A stretch of 17,365 nucleotides of DNA from Conidiobolus incongruus B7586 (GCA_000697335.1 JNEM01010297.1:1-17365), one strand, 5' to 3'; shown: positions 6,648 to 16,370, counted from the stretch's first letter. Made by a program: numbers and translations. Notes: generated by a model from the letters alone, not told the origin.

Positions 6648-9371
6648 ATGTCAGAAGAAAAAGTCCTAAATCAAATTAATTCTTCCCCGAATCCTCCCCC
6701 TAGAACTGGAACCAATGAGAAAAAGATCATTGAGCAGGAGCATGTTGAAGCTAAGGAAGATATTTCTCCAGAATTGGAGGCCTTGCTTCATACAGATCCC
6801 AAAGTGGGTCTCACAACTCAAGAGGCCGAAGAACGACTTGCTAAATTCGGCAAAAATGAAATCCCAGAAGCTAAAACCAATCCATTTTTGAAATTTTTGT
6901 CCTATTTTACAGGTGCCATTGCTTTTCTGATTGAAGCTGCGTGTATTCTTTCCGCTGTAGTAGGTGACTGGCTTGACTTTGGTATTATTTTGGGGTTGCT
7001 CTTCTTGAATGCTATCATTGGTTTTGTTGAAGAAGCTAAAGCTGAAAGTGCGCTCGACTCTCTCAAAGAAACATTGGCACTTAAATCTAAAGTATGGCGC
7101 AATGGTGAGTTGACCGAAATTGATTCTGCACTTCTAGTACCAGGAGATATCATTGTGCTTCGTTTGGGTGACATTGTTCCAGCTGATGCGAGACTGCTTG
7201 GTTTAAACGTTTCTGGAGATCCAACTGATAGTGAATTACAAATTGATCAGTCAGCTTTGACAGGTGAATCATTGCCAGTTGCTAAGAAGAAGGATTCGAT
7301 CGTCTATTCCTCTTCCACCGTTAAGCAAGGGCAGATGATGGGAGTTGTTGTTAAGACTGGTATCAATACCTTTATTGGTCGTGCAGCAAATTTGATTTCA
7401 ATGACTACTGAACAAGGTCATTTCCAGAAAATTGTCAATCAAATCGGAAACTTTTTGGTCATTATCACCATTGTATTAGTCATAATCATTTTGATTGTGT
7501 TGGTTATTCGAAGAGGTGTGAAGAACTTTTTAAGTGTCTTGACGGATATTGTAGTACTGACGGTTGCTGCAATTCCAGTTGGTCTCCCTACCGTTTTATC
7601 TGTAACCATGGCTGTCGGTGCCAAGCAACTCGCTGCTAAGAAGGTTATCGTAAAGAGGTTGACTGCTGTAGAAGAAATGGCTTCTGTATCCATTTTGTGC
7701 TCGGATAAAACTGGTACTTTAACACTCAATGAATTAACATTTGATGACCCATACCTGACCAATGGAAATACTGCTGAAGATTTGTTACTTAATTCATTCT
7801 TGGCTTCAGAACCAGGAGCAAACGATCCCATTGAATTAGCTGTGCGTAGGGCTGCTACCTCTACAGTTCCAGTTTTAAAAGAATTGGCCGATGGAAAAAA
7901 GCATGATGTACCCGGATTCAAAGTGTCATCCTTTGTTCCTTTTAATCCTACTTCCAAGCGTACAGAGGCAACTGTTATTGATTTGAATACTCAAAAGACT
8001 TTCCGTGTATCTAAAGGAGCACCTCAAGTTATTGTGAATTTGGTTGGTGGCCACGATGAAGCCGTGGAAGCTGTAAATGAATTAGCACGTAGAGGATTAC
8101 GCGCTCTTGGTGTTGCAAGGACAAGTCCTGATGATTTAGAGAAATGGGAACTCGTTGGAATGATTGCATTGTTAGATCCACCACGTCCTGATTCTGCCGA
8201 TACTATTGTCAGATGTAAGAAATATGGTGTAAGCGTTAAGATGATTACAGGTGATCAATTAATTATTGCAAAAGAAGTAGCTCACCGTTTGGGCATGCAA
8301 AGAGCTATCCTCGATGCTAACAAGCTGGTTGACAACTCAGTTACTGAGGAAGAGATTGCCAACCGTTGCGAACGAGCGGATGGGTTTGCTCAGGTCATTC
8401 CAGAACATAAATACCGAGTAGTAGAATTGCTTCAAGAAAAGGGTCTTCTAGTGGGTATGACTGGTGATGGTGTCAACGATGCACCTGCTCTTAAAAAAGC
8501 GAACGTTGGTATTGCTGTACATGGTTGTACTGATGCCGCTCGCTCTGCTTCCGATATCGTTTTGTTAGCCCCAGGATTGTCAACTATTGTTGATGGTGTT
8601 GTAACATCAAGAGAAATTTTCCAGAGAATGAGATCTTACGCCCTATATCGTATCACTTCAACAGTTCACTTTTTAATGTTCTTCTTCATTGTTATGTTGG
8701 CATATGATTGGACCATGCCACCAATTTTACTTATATTCATCGCAGTATTAAATGATTTGGCAACCTTAGTCATTTCTGTCGACAATACTCAAATATCTAA
8801 TCGTCCCGATAAGTGGAGGATTGGTCAATTGATTACCATGTCCATTGTGCTCGCGTCGTGTATCTGTATCATGTCTTTTGCTCATTACTTCTTAGCCAGA
8901 GATTACTTCTATGTACCCGATGATGAACTTCAGACCATCATGTATCTCCATATTTCATCCATGCCTCATTTCGTCATCTTCTCCACTAGACTTCCAGGCT
9001 ACTTCTGGACAAATCTCCCATCATGGGTCTTCTTTGTAGCTGTCATGGGAACTCAAGTGTTCGCTATGCTAATTTCAGTATTTGGTGTACCTGGATTGAC
9101 TACTTCTATCGGTTGGATTTGGGGCTGGTCCATTATTGGTATTTCTTTGGGCTGGTTCGTAGTTTTAGACTTTGTCAAAGTGCAGCTCATTAGAATTTGG
9201 AGCTTCAAGCTCACTGCTACTCTCTGGCCAACCACTTCGAGAAGACAAAAATTAAAGGTGCGAAAAGCAAGAGCAGTTGTTAGAAAGAGACTCGATGTTA
9301 ATATCAGTAAAATGAAAGTCGGATTAACTATGGTGGAAGCCTTGAATGCATATTTGAATCAGAAGATTTAA
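6648..9371 (+). CDS. PMA1: Plasma-membrane proton-pumping P-type (P3A) ATPase
   Basis: This intact, intronless gene of 907 residues belongs to the family that exports H+ with ATP and energises nutrient uptake in fungi. Visible motifs, in order: membrane segments M1 (~84-104) and M2 (~108-128, with the conserved N121), the dephosphorylation motif LTGES (204-208), M3 (~265-287) and M4 with PVGLP (310-314). The phosphorylation site D353 follows in CSDKTGTLT, then nucleotide-binding KGAP (456-459), DPPRPD (510-515), MITGD (532-536) and the hinge GDGVND (606-611). M5 carries R668 and H674, matching yeast Pma1 R695 and H701, and M6 carries D703, matching yeast D730. M7-M10 (~726-843) follow. The M5 pair points to the fungal rather than the plant subtype, although the sequence after D703 (LATLVISVDN) differs from ascomycete pumps. 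The C-terminal tail (~850-907) is basic and ends in AYLNQKI, without the ascomycete Ser-Thr pair or the plant YTV end. The start is the first ATG in frame, with A at -3. Confidence 0.96.
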   Translation: MSEEKVLNQINSSPNPPPRTGTNEKKIIEQEHVEAKEDISPELEALLHTDPKVGLTTQEAEERLAKFGKNEIPEAKTNPFLKFLSYFTGAIAFLIEAACILSAVVGDWLDFGIILGLLFLNAIIGFVEEAKAESALDSLKETLALKSKVWRNGELTEIDSALLVPGDIIVLRLGDIVPADARLLGLNVSGDPTDSELQIDQSALTGESLPVAKKKDSIVYSSSTVKQGQMMGVVVKTGINTFIGRAANLISMTTEQGHFQKIVNQIGNFLVIITIVLVIIILIVLVIRRGVKNFLSVLTDIVVLTVAAIPVGLPTVLSVTMAVGAKQLAAKKVIVKRLTAVEEMASVSILCSDKTGTLTLNELTFDDPYLTNGNTAEDLLLNSFLASEPGANDPIELAVRRAATSTVPVLKELADGKKHDVPGFKVSSFVPFNPTSKRTEATVIDLNTQKTFRVSKGAPQVIVNLVGGHDEAVEAVNELARRGLRALGVARTSPDDLEKWELVGMIALLDPPRPDSADTIVRCKKYGVSVKMITGDQLIIAKEVAHRLGMQRAILDANKLVDNSVTEEEIANRCERADGFAQVIPEHKYRVVELLQEKGLLVGMTGDGVNDAPALKKANVGIAVHGCTDAARSASDIVLLAPGLSTIVDGVVTSREIFQRMRSYALYRITSTVHFLMFFFIVMLAYDWTMPPILLIFIAVLNDLATLVISVDNTQISNRPDKWRIGQLITMSIVLASCICIMSFAHYFLARDYFYVPDDELQTIMYLHISSMPHFVIFSTRLPGYFWTNLPSWVFFVAVMGTQVFAMLISVFGVPGLTTSIGWIWGWSIIGISLGWFVVLDFVKVQLIRIWSFKLTATLWPTTSRRQKLKVRKARAVVRKRLDVNISKMKVGLTMVEALNAYLNQKI

Positions 9372-9467
9372 TTTCTATTCAAATCAATAGAAAACAAATA
9401 TATTATTGTGTGCATATTTACTATTAATTGAATACTCACTTTCATATTACAGACTTTATGACTCATT

Positions 9468-9473
9468 AATAAA
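9468..9473 (+). terminator. Poly(A) signal of the H+-ATPase gene
   Basis: The first AATAAA after the ATPase stop codon lies about 97 nt downstream, a usual distance for 3'-end formation. In DNA this AT-rich the hexamer is common, so the assignment rests mainly on position. Confidence 0.35.
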
Positions 9474-9945
9474 TTTTTTTATTAACTCCTAATATAATTT
9501 TTATAATTTTACCAAACTCATTATTATAACTAATGATTTCATTAAGTTGGAATACACTGATTAAATTCTGTATAATTTATATAAAAATTGTATTTATTCG
9601 TTTTTATCAAAATTTAATTATTGATCTATAATCCTATATTGATTATATTCAAATAAGCAAGCATAGATGTATTAAATATTTCATGAATATATCTTAAGTT
9701 TAATGAAAATGTATTCATCTAATTATATTTTAGCCAATATATTCATATGTAACTTACATTTATTATTCATTATCTAAAAATATTCAAATTGATTTTTGAA
9801 TATATTAAGACCTTGAACTACGTATATAATAAATTTATTATTAATTTGAATAAAAAAAACTAATCATTTTTGTACAAATAAGTGTGATTTTATAAAAGAT
9901 ATTACCTTTTTTGAACTGTGTAGAATTATCATGAGTTTAATTATT

Positions 9946-10037
9946 CCGATTTTTCGGTTTCAATATATATCATATAACTATTAAATTTAATTAAAATATT
10001 AATTCAAATAATATATATTGTTGAAATTAAAAATCGG
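9946..10037. repeat. Imperfect inverted repeat with ~26-bp arms
   Basis: The left arm (9946-9970) and the reverse complement of the right arm (10011-10037) share the blocks CCGATTTTT, TTTCAA and TATATAT in the same order, with only small replacements between them. About 40 AT-rich bases separate the arms. The CCGATTTTT blocks form the outer ends. No transposase frame lies inside, so if it is mobile-element-derived it would be a very short MITE-like remnant; it may equally be a 3' structural element of this convergent spacer. Confidence 0.4.
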
Positions 10038-11833
10038 TTTTCTTTCTCCTAATTTTAATATTAATTAAATTAAGTTAAAATATATAATAATAAATGAGAA
10101 TAGCTTGTTAAGAGTCATTCATATATAAAATAGTCTTATTATTATTGAATATCTATTGTTTACATATTTTAATAAATTTTAATTTAAACTCTTTAATATA
10201 AAAATGTACTCATCAGATTTTTTGTACTTATCAAATTATATGAAACATTTATGATAAAAGAGCCAATTGTAATTTATGGGTATTTTAACTTGATATCGGA
10301 TAAGTTATATGAAATATTGAGGTGATTCAACCTATTTCAAACAAGTCTCTAAAAGGATTCAAATATTCTATTTGGCAAATATCAATCAATTTTAAAATAG
10401 ATACAACATTTGTTTCATTTGTATTGGATATTTTTGCGAAATTTGAAATGATAAAAAATTGGTGCAGGTTTATTATGTGCGGAGATTGATTTTTGAAAAT
10501 TTGAAACCTAATTCAAAATAAAATTTATCCTCTTCAAAAAATTTATCAATGTATAGCAAGAAAAGGAAAGAAATTTAGTTATAGTGATTTTAGGATAAAA
10601 ACATATTAGTTATACTGTTATTACATTTATATTTAGTCAGTTTTCATTATCTCTGACGCTTTACAAGCTGGTAAATATTTTGCCGGATCGTAGATTTCAA
10701 CTTAGGAATTGGTTTCAAATTTGCAAAAACAAGATGTCCGCTCCTAATATTACATATTAAAAGTAATATAGTATATTTTCATTTAATTTGGCAAATATGT
10801 AGCTAATTCAATATATAAGTAGCTGCTATATAGATTTTTATCCAAACTATTAATCAATTTTGATGATTTGTACTTGAAATGAGGGGGAAAATGTTATTTG
10901 AATTAAAAAGTAAAATAGAATAATAGGTTGGTTTAATTAGAGCGACAATTTCATGAACTTGAAACAATGATTATATTCTACTCATTAACAATATATATCT
11001 ATTAAAACATACTCGAATTGAATAAATCCATTGAACTATTATGAATATTTAAAATTCATATTGATAAGTGATAAAGTATATTGTAAATATAATATTATTT
11101 CAATGATTTAAGCATGTAATAATAAACTAGAAATTTTAAAGCAAATTTAAATAATTATTAAAAATTTAAGTTGTAAAACTTTTTAAAAATCAAAATCATT
11201 ATTTTTAATTATAAATTTCAAATATTATATAATTTATAAGGATATTAATTACTATTAATTTATATTTTGCTCGAAAAATTATTTAGTCATCTGTAGTAAA
11301 AATCACTGTGATGAATATTATTTAAAAATATTTTAGGCAATAATTACAATCATCACATCATTCCAAGATTAACAGATCTAAAATCAACAGGATATTATTA
11401 TTAAGTCATATTGTAACATGAAATTTGATAAATTGGCTAGTTATTGATTGTGTGAGACAAACAAACTGATGTTAATGCATACCATTTATACTGTGGAATA
11501 AAAATAATAAATCTAGGTTAATAAGATCAATTATATGTTTAAGAGGTGTCAATACTCATATTTATATATACATCTCGACCCATGAAAATATACTTTGAAA
11601 TATCTTAAAAGTCATATTTTAGTAAGTTATCAAAATGGATGAAATATGAATAATTTGGATATTAAGGTTTATAATTTATTCATGATTTTAAATTTATGAG
11701 CATTAATGAATATAAATCAGCTTATAATCATGAACTTATACACGAGAACTAGTAACAATCACTAATTGAATCCAATTAATTATAATTTTGTCAAATTATA
11801 GATTTATATGAAAATATGTAGAATTCAATATAA

Positions 11834-12336
11834 TTAGGTTTTTGGCCAAAGATGAGGATATTCAGGCTCTGAAAATCTCCACTCAGATTCCAAAAATTTG
11901 TCCACTTTGGCCTGGATCAGTGACAATTTGGACGCATTCGAATTAAATGGAGTCGGATTAGTTGCAGGCTCTAAACTTGTAGATTAATGAATTGAGCTCT
12001 CGAGCTTTCAGTTAATTTGTTTATTTACCTGGAAATACAAATTTAGGCTCTAATAACATAATGGAGAGAATTAGTATGATATAATTTTGATGAAGGTTAG
12101 CAGAATATATTACTTGATGATAGGAAAAATTGATCTAAATTTAATTGATTGACTAATTGACTAAGCCCTAATTCATGAACTAAAGGGTTGACTACACTAT
12201 AAATATTGCAGTCAAACTTGGAAAATCAAGTATGATTTTTACCTTCATTAGAGAATAAATCAACAGGTGTAGTTTTTAAAAGTTTTCTGGATGTTTTAGT
12301 TGCTGAAGCTGGTGGTGGTCTTTTATTAGAATACAT
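11834..12336 (-). CDS. Small spliced gene, 83-residue protein of unknown function with a 21-nt micro-exon
   Basis: I built this gene by reading splice sites. Exon 1 is 12336-12243, exon 2 is 12049-12029 (21 nt) and exon 3 is 11970-11834, ending in TAA. All junctions are phase 1 with GT-AG introns (193 and 58 nt), and a perfect TACTAAT branch sequence lies before exon 2. Exon 1 starts MYSNKRPPPASATKTSRK and ends VDLFSNE. The micro-exon gives EPKFVFP, and the last exon gives EPATNPTPFN, then a likely helix KLSLIQAKVDKFLES and the end EWRFSEPEYPHLWPKT. There is no signal peptide or membrane segment; the basic, proline-rich N-terminus suits a nuclear or regulatory protein. I do not recognise the family. 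R17-K-L-L fits a cyclin-docking RxL motif, and the helix followed by W-x-F faintly recalls Cip/Kip inhibitors, but that is speculation. Intron 1 may hide another 21-nt exon at 12134-12114. The open, non-AT-biased last exon is the strongest evidence that the gene is real. Confidence 0.65.
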
Positions 12337-14735
12337 TTTTATTATTTTATTAATCATTTACATATGAATGTTCATATAATTTAAGTCATTTTTAATATTT
12401 TGAAAATTATGGGATAAATTGATTATTACTTTCAAGTTTTCATTTTATAAATTTATATAAAAATATTATTAAATTTACTCTACCATAAAATATTCAATAT
12501 CTATTACTAATAATATGTTATCAAAATATATAATATGTTTTTTTGATTATATTTGATTAAAAATTATACAGAATTAAGACATAAAGATAATATCATTCTC
12601 TATAGAGGCAGTTTATTATGTTAAGAAAACAAATATATCATTAGTTTTTAAATAGATTACATATTAAATTATGTATGTTACAATAGGTAATATCATAAAC
12701 CAATAAGTACTTACCACCTCTGATTATTCAAATTTTGTCATAACCTTGAATTTTAATGAATTGATTATTATGAAGTTCAGTTGATTACTGATATATCATT
12801 ATATCATATTTTTGAACGAATTTAATGTAATTAGTAAGCGAATTATGAGTATTTTAAGTGATATTATGCTATATTCCTAATATATGCAACTAGTAAAATT
12901 GAGGTGCAGAAATTTTATAAATTTTGCTGAATACATTGTTTGAATTTAATATACAGATACAACACTGAATGATTATAATAATAAAAATAAAACAAAAATT
13001 AAGATTACTATTAATCAAAAATTTGAATTGATTAATAATATTTTAATGTTATTAGAATAAATTGAAATATATTTAAAGCTATATTTAAAAATATATTAAT
13101 TCCAGTGGATATTTAGGTGATTCAATTTTGATAAAAGTAAAACAAATATAAACACAGATTGAATAAATTTTAAAATTGTAAACAATTAGATTAAATTGAA
13201 GAAACAACATTGCTATTTAAACTGTTGTATATATTTCAAAAATTATTATTTATATGTGTGTTCAAAAAATATTTTAAAGTTTAATTTGATCGACAAAAAT
13301 CTATTTTTCTGGTAACTCGAATATAAATATATGGTACAAAATAAGGGGGAATTTATTATCTTTCCGTGAATAGTTTATTTTTGATTTTTATTTTATATAT
13401 GTTAATTAAAATATATAATATATAGTTTATTTTAAAATAAGCTTACTTTTGTGTTTTTCCACTGTTTTATAATATTGATATAAAATTTATAAATATTACA
13501 AAAATTTACAATAAATTAAAAGTTGCATATGTTTGAATAAAATGTTTAATGCTGATCAAGTGTGTTATTAAATGTTTTTTATAGTATTATTGTTCAATAA
13601 ATCAAGTTTTTATTAGTAATTGTGGTACTAACAAAGAATCATGAGATATTACCTCAAATTTTGCGAATGAAAAGTATATTACTGATAGAGATTTATATTT
13701 AGCCCAAATCTGAAATTCTTTATTTAATATTGATATTTATTGTTTATTCATTAATTTCATTATTTGATTTTTAATGAACCTGATTAAAATATTAATTAAT
13801 TATCTCAATAGAGTATCAGACTATCATCATCTTGCAAAGTTCAATATAATTCAAACATATTCAATAGTTTAATCTGATAATTATATCAAAAACAAATTTA
13901 AAATTCAACTTAATATCTACGCCATGTCACATAATGTCATATTGAATAAAATAATCATTAAATAATATTTTTTATATATCTCGATGACGATATACTATTA
14001 AAGCAGGTCAAACTAAGCAAAGATCAGAGATAGAAAGATTGAGTGACTTGATGGTGTTAAAAGGCTTTTTAGCGGTTTAATTCCAATTCGATTTGATTCA
14101 AAATGTTTAGTTTCACTTAAATATTTACCGCATATAAATATTAATTTAAAATTTTTCAAAATAAATTGTGAATAATGTATCATTAATTTTATAAACAATC
14201 TTATATGGTATCAAAATACATATTCAGTCTTACTCTATGCATTTTAAATTAATTCAGTCATTAAAAATTGTACTGTGAGCACTTGACAAAATTTGTAATA
14301 TACAATATATTTCAAATTATGAAATTTTATTGATTATTATAAATATAAATATAAATATTAAAATAGCAGGTCAATATTGACAACATGATTTCATATGGAT
14401 TTTTCTATATAATAAATGACCTGACTTGTCCAAATAAATTCCTTTGAGAGAATATTAAATACAGATTAAGCTAAAGGTTCATTTTAAATATGTTATAGAT
14501 ATGACGTGGGGTAAGTAAATGCTATTATATCAAAATAGTATTAAGAGTAAATGCTATCAAAAATATAGCATATACAATAGAAATTAAATGAGAAAGAATA
14601 TTAGAAAATATTAATAGAATAATGAAAAGGGGGAATAAGTGTATTCATGATTATTTAATCTGTTGTTAATAATGATAAAGGAGTAGTTAGAAGATGAGAG
14701 GAGAGTAGTTCCATTGATTTAAAATAAATTTGCAA
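12337..14735. other. AT-rich spacer between the small gene and RAS
   Basis: About 2.4 kb contains the upstream region of the small spliced gene and the 3' flank of RAS. One CCAAT box (12700-12704) and an isolated perfect minus-strand donor GTAAGT (12714-12709) lie about 370 bp before the small gene's start codon, and could belong to a leader intron, but no matching acceptor was convincing. TGACGTGGGG (14502-14511) combines a CRE-like half and a GTGGGG core downstream of RAS. A 61-codon minus-strand frame at 14013-14198 lacks family features and is not called. Confidence 0.45.
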
Positions 14736-15678
14736 TTACATAATGATACAACAGCCTCCTGAAGAGTTGGAAGTATTCTTATTTTGTCCATTTTCTAAAG
14801 TATTATGATGGAAATTTTCCTTATTGTATCTTCTTATCTCTTTAACAAGTGCGAAGAATGCTTCATCCACATTAATCTTTTGCTTGGCACTGCTTTCCAT
14901 GAATTGACAATTTAAAGCTTGAGCTAAATCTTGTCCCTCTATAATTGAGAATAAGTGATTAATATTAATCGAATGTTATTTGGTTTAATGATGATAAAAA
15001 TTATTCGGAATAATAAATTATAATTAATATGAGTATACAAGTTATAAATTGCTCAAAAACACTTAGATAAAGGTAATAAATTTTAAGAATTCAAATGGCT
15101 AAAAAATTACCTTGGTGTGAAACTTGTCTCTCACTATCGAGATCACTCTTATTTCCAATTAAAATTATTGGGAAACTGTCCCTATCTTGTACTCTCAATA
15201 TCTGTTGATGAAAAGTACTAATTTCTTCAAACGAGGACCTTGAAGTTATACTATAAACTAGTAAGAACCCTTCACCTGTTCTCATATATTGTTCTCTCAT
15301 AGCACTAGTAAAGATATAGGGTAAATAAAAAGGGAGCAAGCCAATATAGATAAATTTACCTATATTCCTCTTGTCCGGCAGTGTCTAAAACATCCAATAA
15401 AGCGACATCATCGTCAATAACACATTGCTTTCTATAAGAATCTAAATGAAGGTGATTAATATAGAAATTAGGGAAATAAAAAAAAAGAATAAGTACCCTC
15501 AATAGTAGGATCATATTCGTCAACAAAGTGCGATTGAATAAATTGAATAGTTATAGCAGATTTTCCAACACCTTATATAAGTAAAAATGATATTGAGAAT
15601 TATTCCAAGAAAATAAAATTTAAATAAATTACCACCACCACCAACAACTACTATTTTGTATTCTTTCATAGGTTGCAT
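14736..15678 (-). CDS. RAS: Ras small GTPase, five exons, CaaX-terminated
   Basis: The exons are 15678-15633, 15571-15497, 15441-15360, 15304-15111 and 14938-14736, with GT-AG introns of 61, 55, 55 and 172 nt. The spliced frame gives 199 residues with no stop. Motifs: P-loop GGGGVGKS (13-20), effector loop YDPTIED (35-41), [11 protein letters not shown] (60-70) with the catalytic Gln at 64 (human Q61), NKSD (119-122) and SAK (149-151). The tail is short, Asn-rich and non-basic and ends GGCCIIM, so C196 should be farnesylated and C195 is a likely palmitoylation site at the plasma membrane. The four-glycine P-loop and the [18 protein letters not shown] block match yeast RAS2 rather than animal Ras. 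Glycine stands at the human G12 and G13 positions, so the protein looks like a normal, switchable GTPase. In fungi Ras drives cAMP-PKA and/or MAP-kinase signalling in nutrient response and growth. The start at the first ATG gives three extra residues relative to human Ras; M4 is an alternative. Confidence 0.95.
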
Positions 15679-15755
15679 TTTGTATTATAAGTTAATGAAG
15701 GATATGAATAAAAAGAATATACAATAAAATAATATGAATTAATATAAAAAGGTTG

Positions 15756-15790
15756 AATAAAAATAAAAATAAAAATAATAATAATAATAA
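15756..15790. repeat. Low-complexity (AAAAT)n/(AAT)n tract in the RAS upstream region
   Basis: Tandem AAAAT units are followed by AAT units over about 35 bases, 78-112 nt upstream of the RAS start codon. On the RAS strand it reads as a T-rich (ATT)n(ATTTT)n tract, the kind of poly(dA:dT) element that excludes nucleosomes at fungal promoters. It is also a simple microsatellite that may vary in length between strains. Confidence 0.5.
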
Positions 15791-16117
15791 ACCAGTAAAA
15801 GTAGGTTTGAAATAACCGTGAGTTTAACAATTGAAAGTGAATGTTTTAAAAAAATGGTATGGTATTATTATGTTTTCTATGAATTGTTAAAAAGAGTAAA
15901 ATTCAATATTCGAGATTGAATGTCCACTTGAATAGAACTAGATTTGAACCAGCAGTACTCAACCTCTGATTCGGTAATGGCCCTGTGATGCGCTCTCCCT
16001 TTCGCACGCTCTGATTGGCTCTTAGAATCCAATTGACCATACAATTTCGCTTATGCTCATTGGGCAATTCATCCAGTTTACTTTAACACCATCTCTAGCC
16101 AACCTTACCCAATCCTA

Positions 16118-16163
16118 CTACCACAGTATTAGTAAAAGTAAATTATACCAAAATTAAACTTAC
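16118..16163 (-). other. Candidate intron in the RAS upstream island
   Basis: On the minus strand a consensus donor GTAAGT (16163-16158) is followed by a perfect TACTAAT branch sequence (16134-16128) and AG at 16119-16118, with a second AG three bases on. The 46-nt length fits the short introns of RAS. It could be a leader intron of RAS or part of a separate transcript. The flanking frames are open for 30-50 codons but do not join into a recognisable protein. Confidence 0.3.
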
Positions 16164-16370
16164 TAAGATAGCAATCAACGTGACTATACAATTTTATCAC
16201 TCCTTTCAGCCGAAAACAGTCGACCAACTTTTGAATACTCTCGCTTCTCCACCCCTCATTGGCCCAATTTGCCTCCTCAAGTTTCAGGAGAAAGTGTCTC
16301 GCTTATCCAATCTCAACTAATGCTCGCGATATAACCGATTCACGAGATCATTGACTAAAACAGTCTATTT

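Larger units (their letters stand above)
9372..11833. other. AT-rich spacer between convergent genes
   Basis: About 2.5 kb lies between the 3' end of the ATPase gene and the 3' end of the small spliced gene. It contains a poly(A)-type hexamer for each side (AATAAA at 9468-9473 on plus; the complement TTTATT at 11675-11680 for the minus-strand gene) and the large inverted repeat at 9946-10037. A slight GC rise at about 10660-10735 opens a minus-strand frame of about 38 codons, preceded by a possible acceptor, but I could not find a first exon for it, so it is not called. Confidence 0.5.

Noticed and set aside
6902-9235. Three minus-strand open frames inside the H+-ATPase gene
   Set aside because: They are antisense shadows of an intact gene with all P-type ATPase motifs.
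10650-10765. Minus-strand frame of about 38 codons (ending IYQLVKRQR) in a small GC rise, preceded by a possible acceptor
   Set aside because: No upstream exon with ATG and donor could be found, so a gene model could not be built.
12709-12714. Isolated GTAAGT donor upstream of the small spliced gene
   Set aside because: No convincing acceptor lies between it and the start codon, so a leader intron is not supported.
14013-14198. 61-codon open frame on minus
   Set aside because: No recognisable motif, no splice partners and background-like composition in most of its length.
15915-16010. tRNA-like sequence on the minus strand (GGTTCAAATCTAG resembling a T-arm/B-box, AGAGCGCATC resembling a D-arm)
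   Set aside because: A T-arm can be drawn, but no 5' acceptor strand pairs with the 3' strand and no anticodon stem with a 7-base loop forms, so a functional tRNA is not supported. A decayed tRNA copy cannot be excluded.
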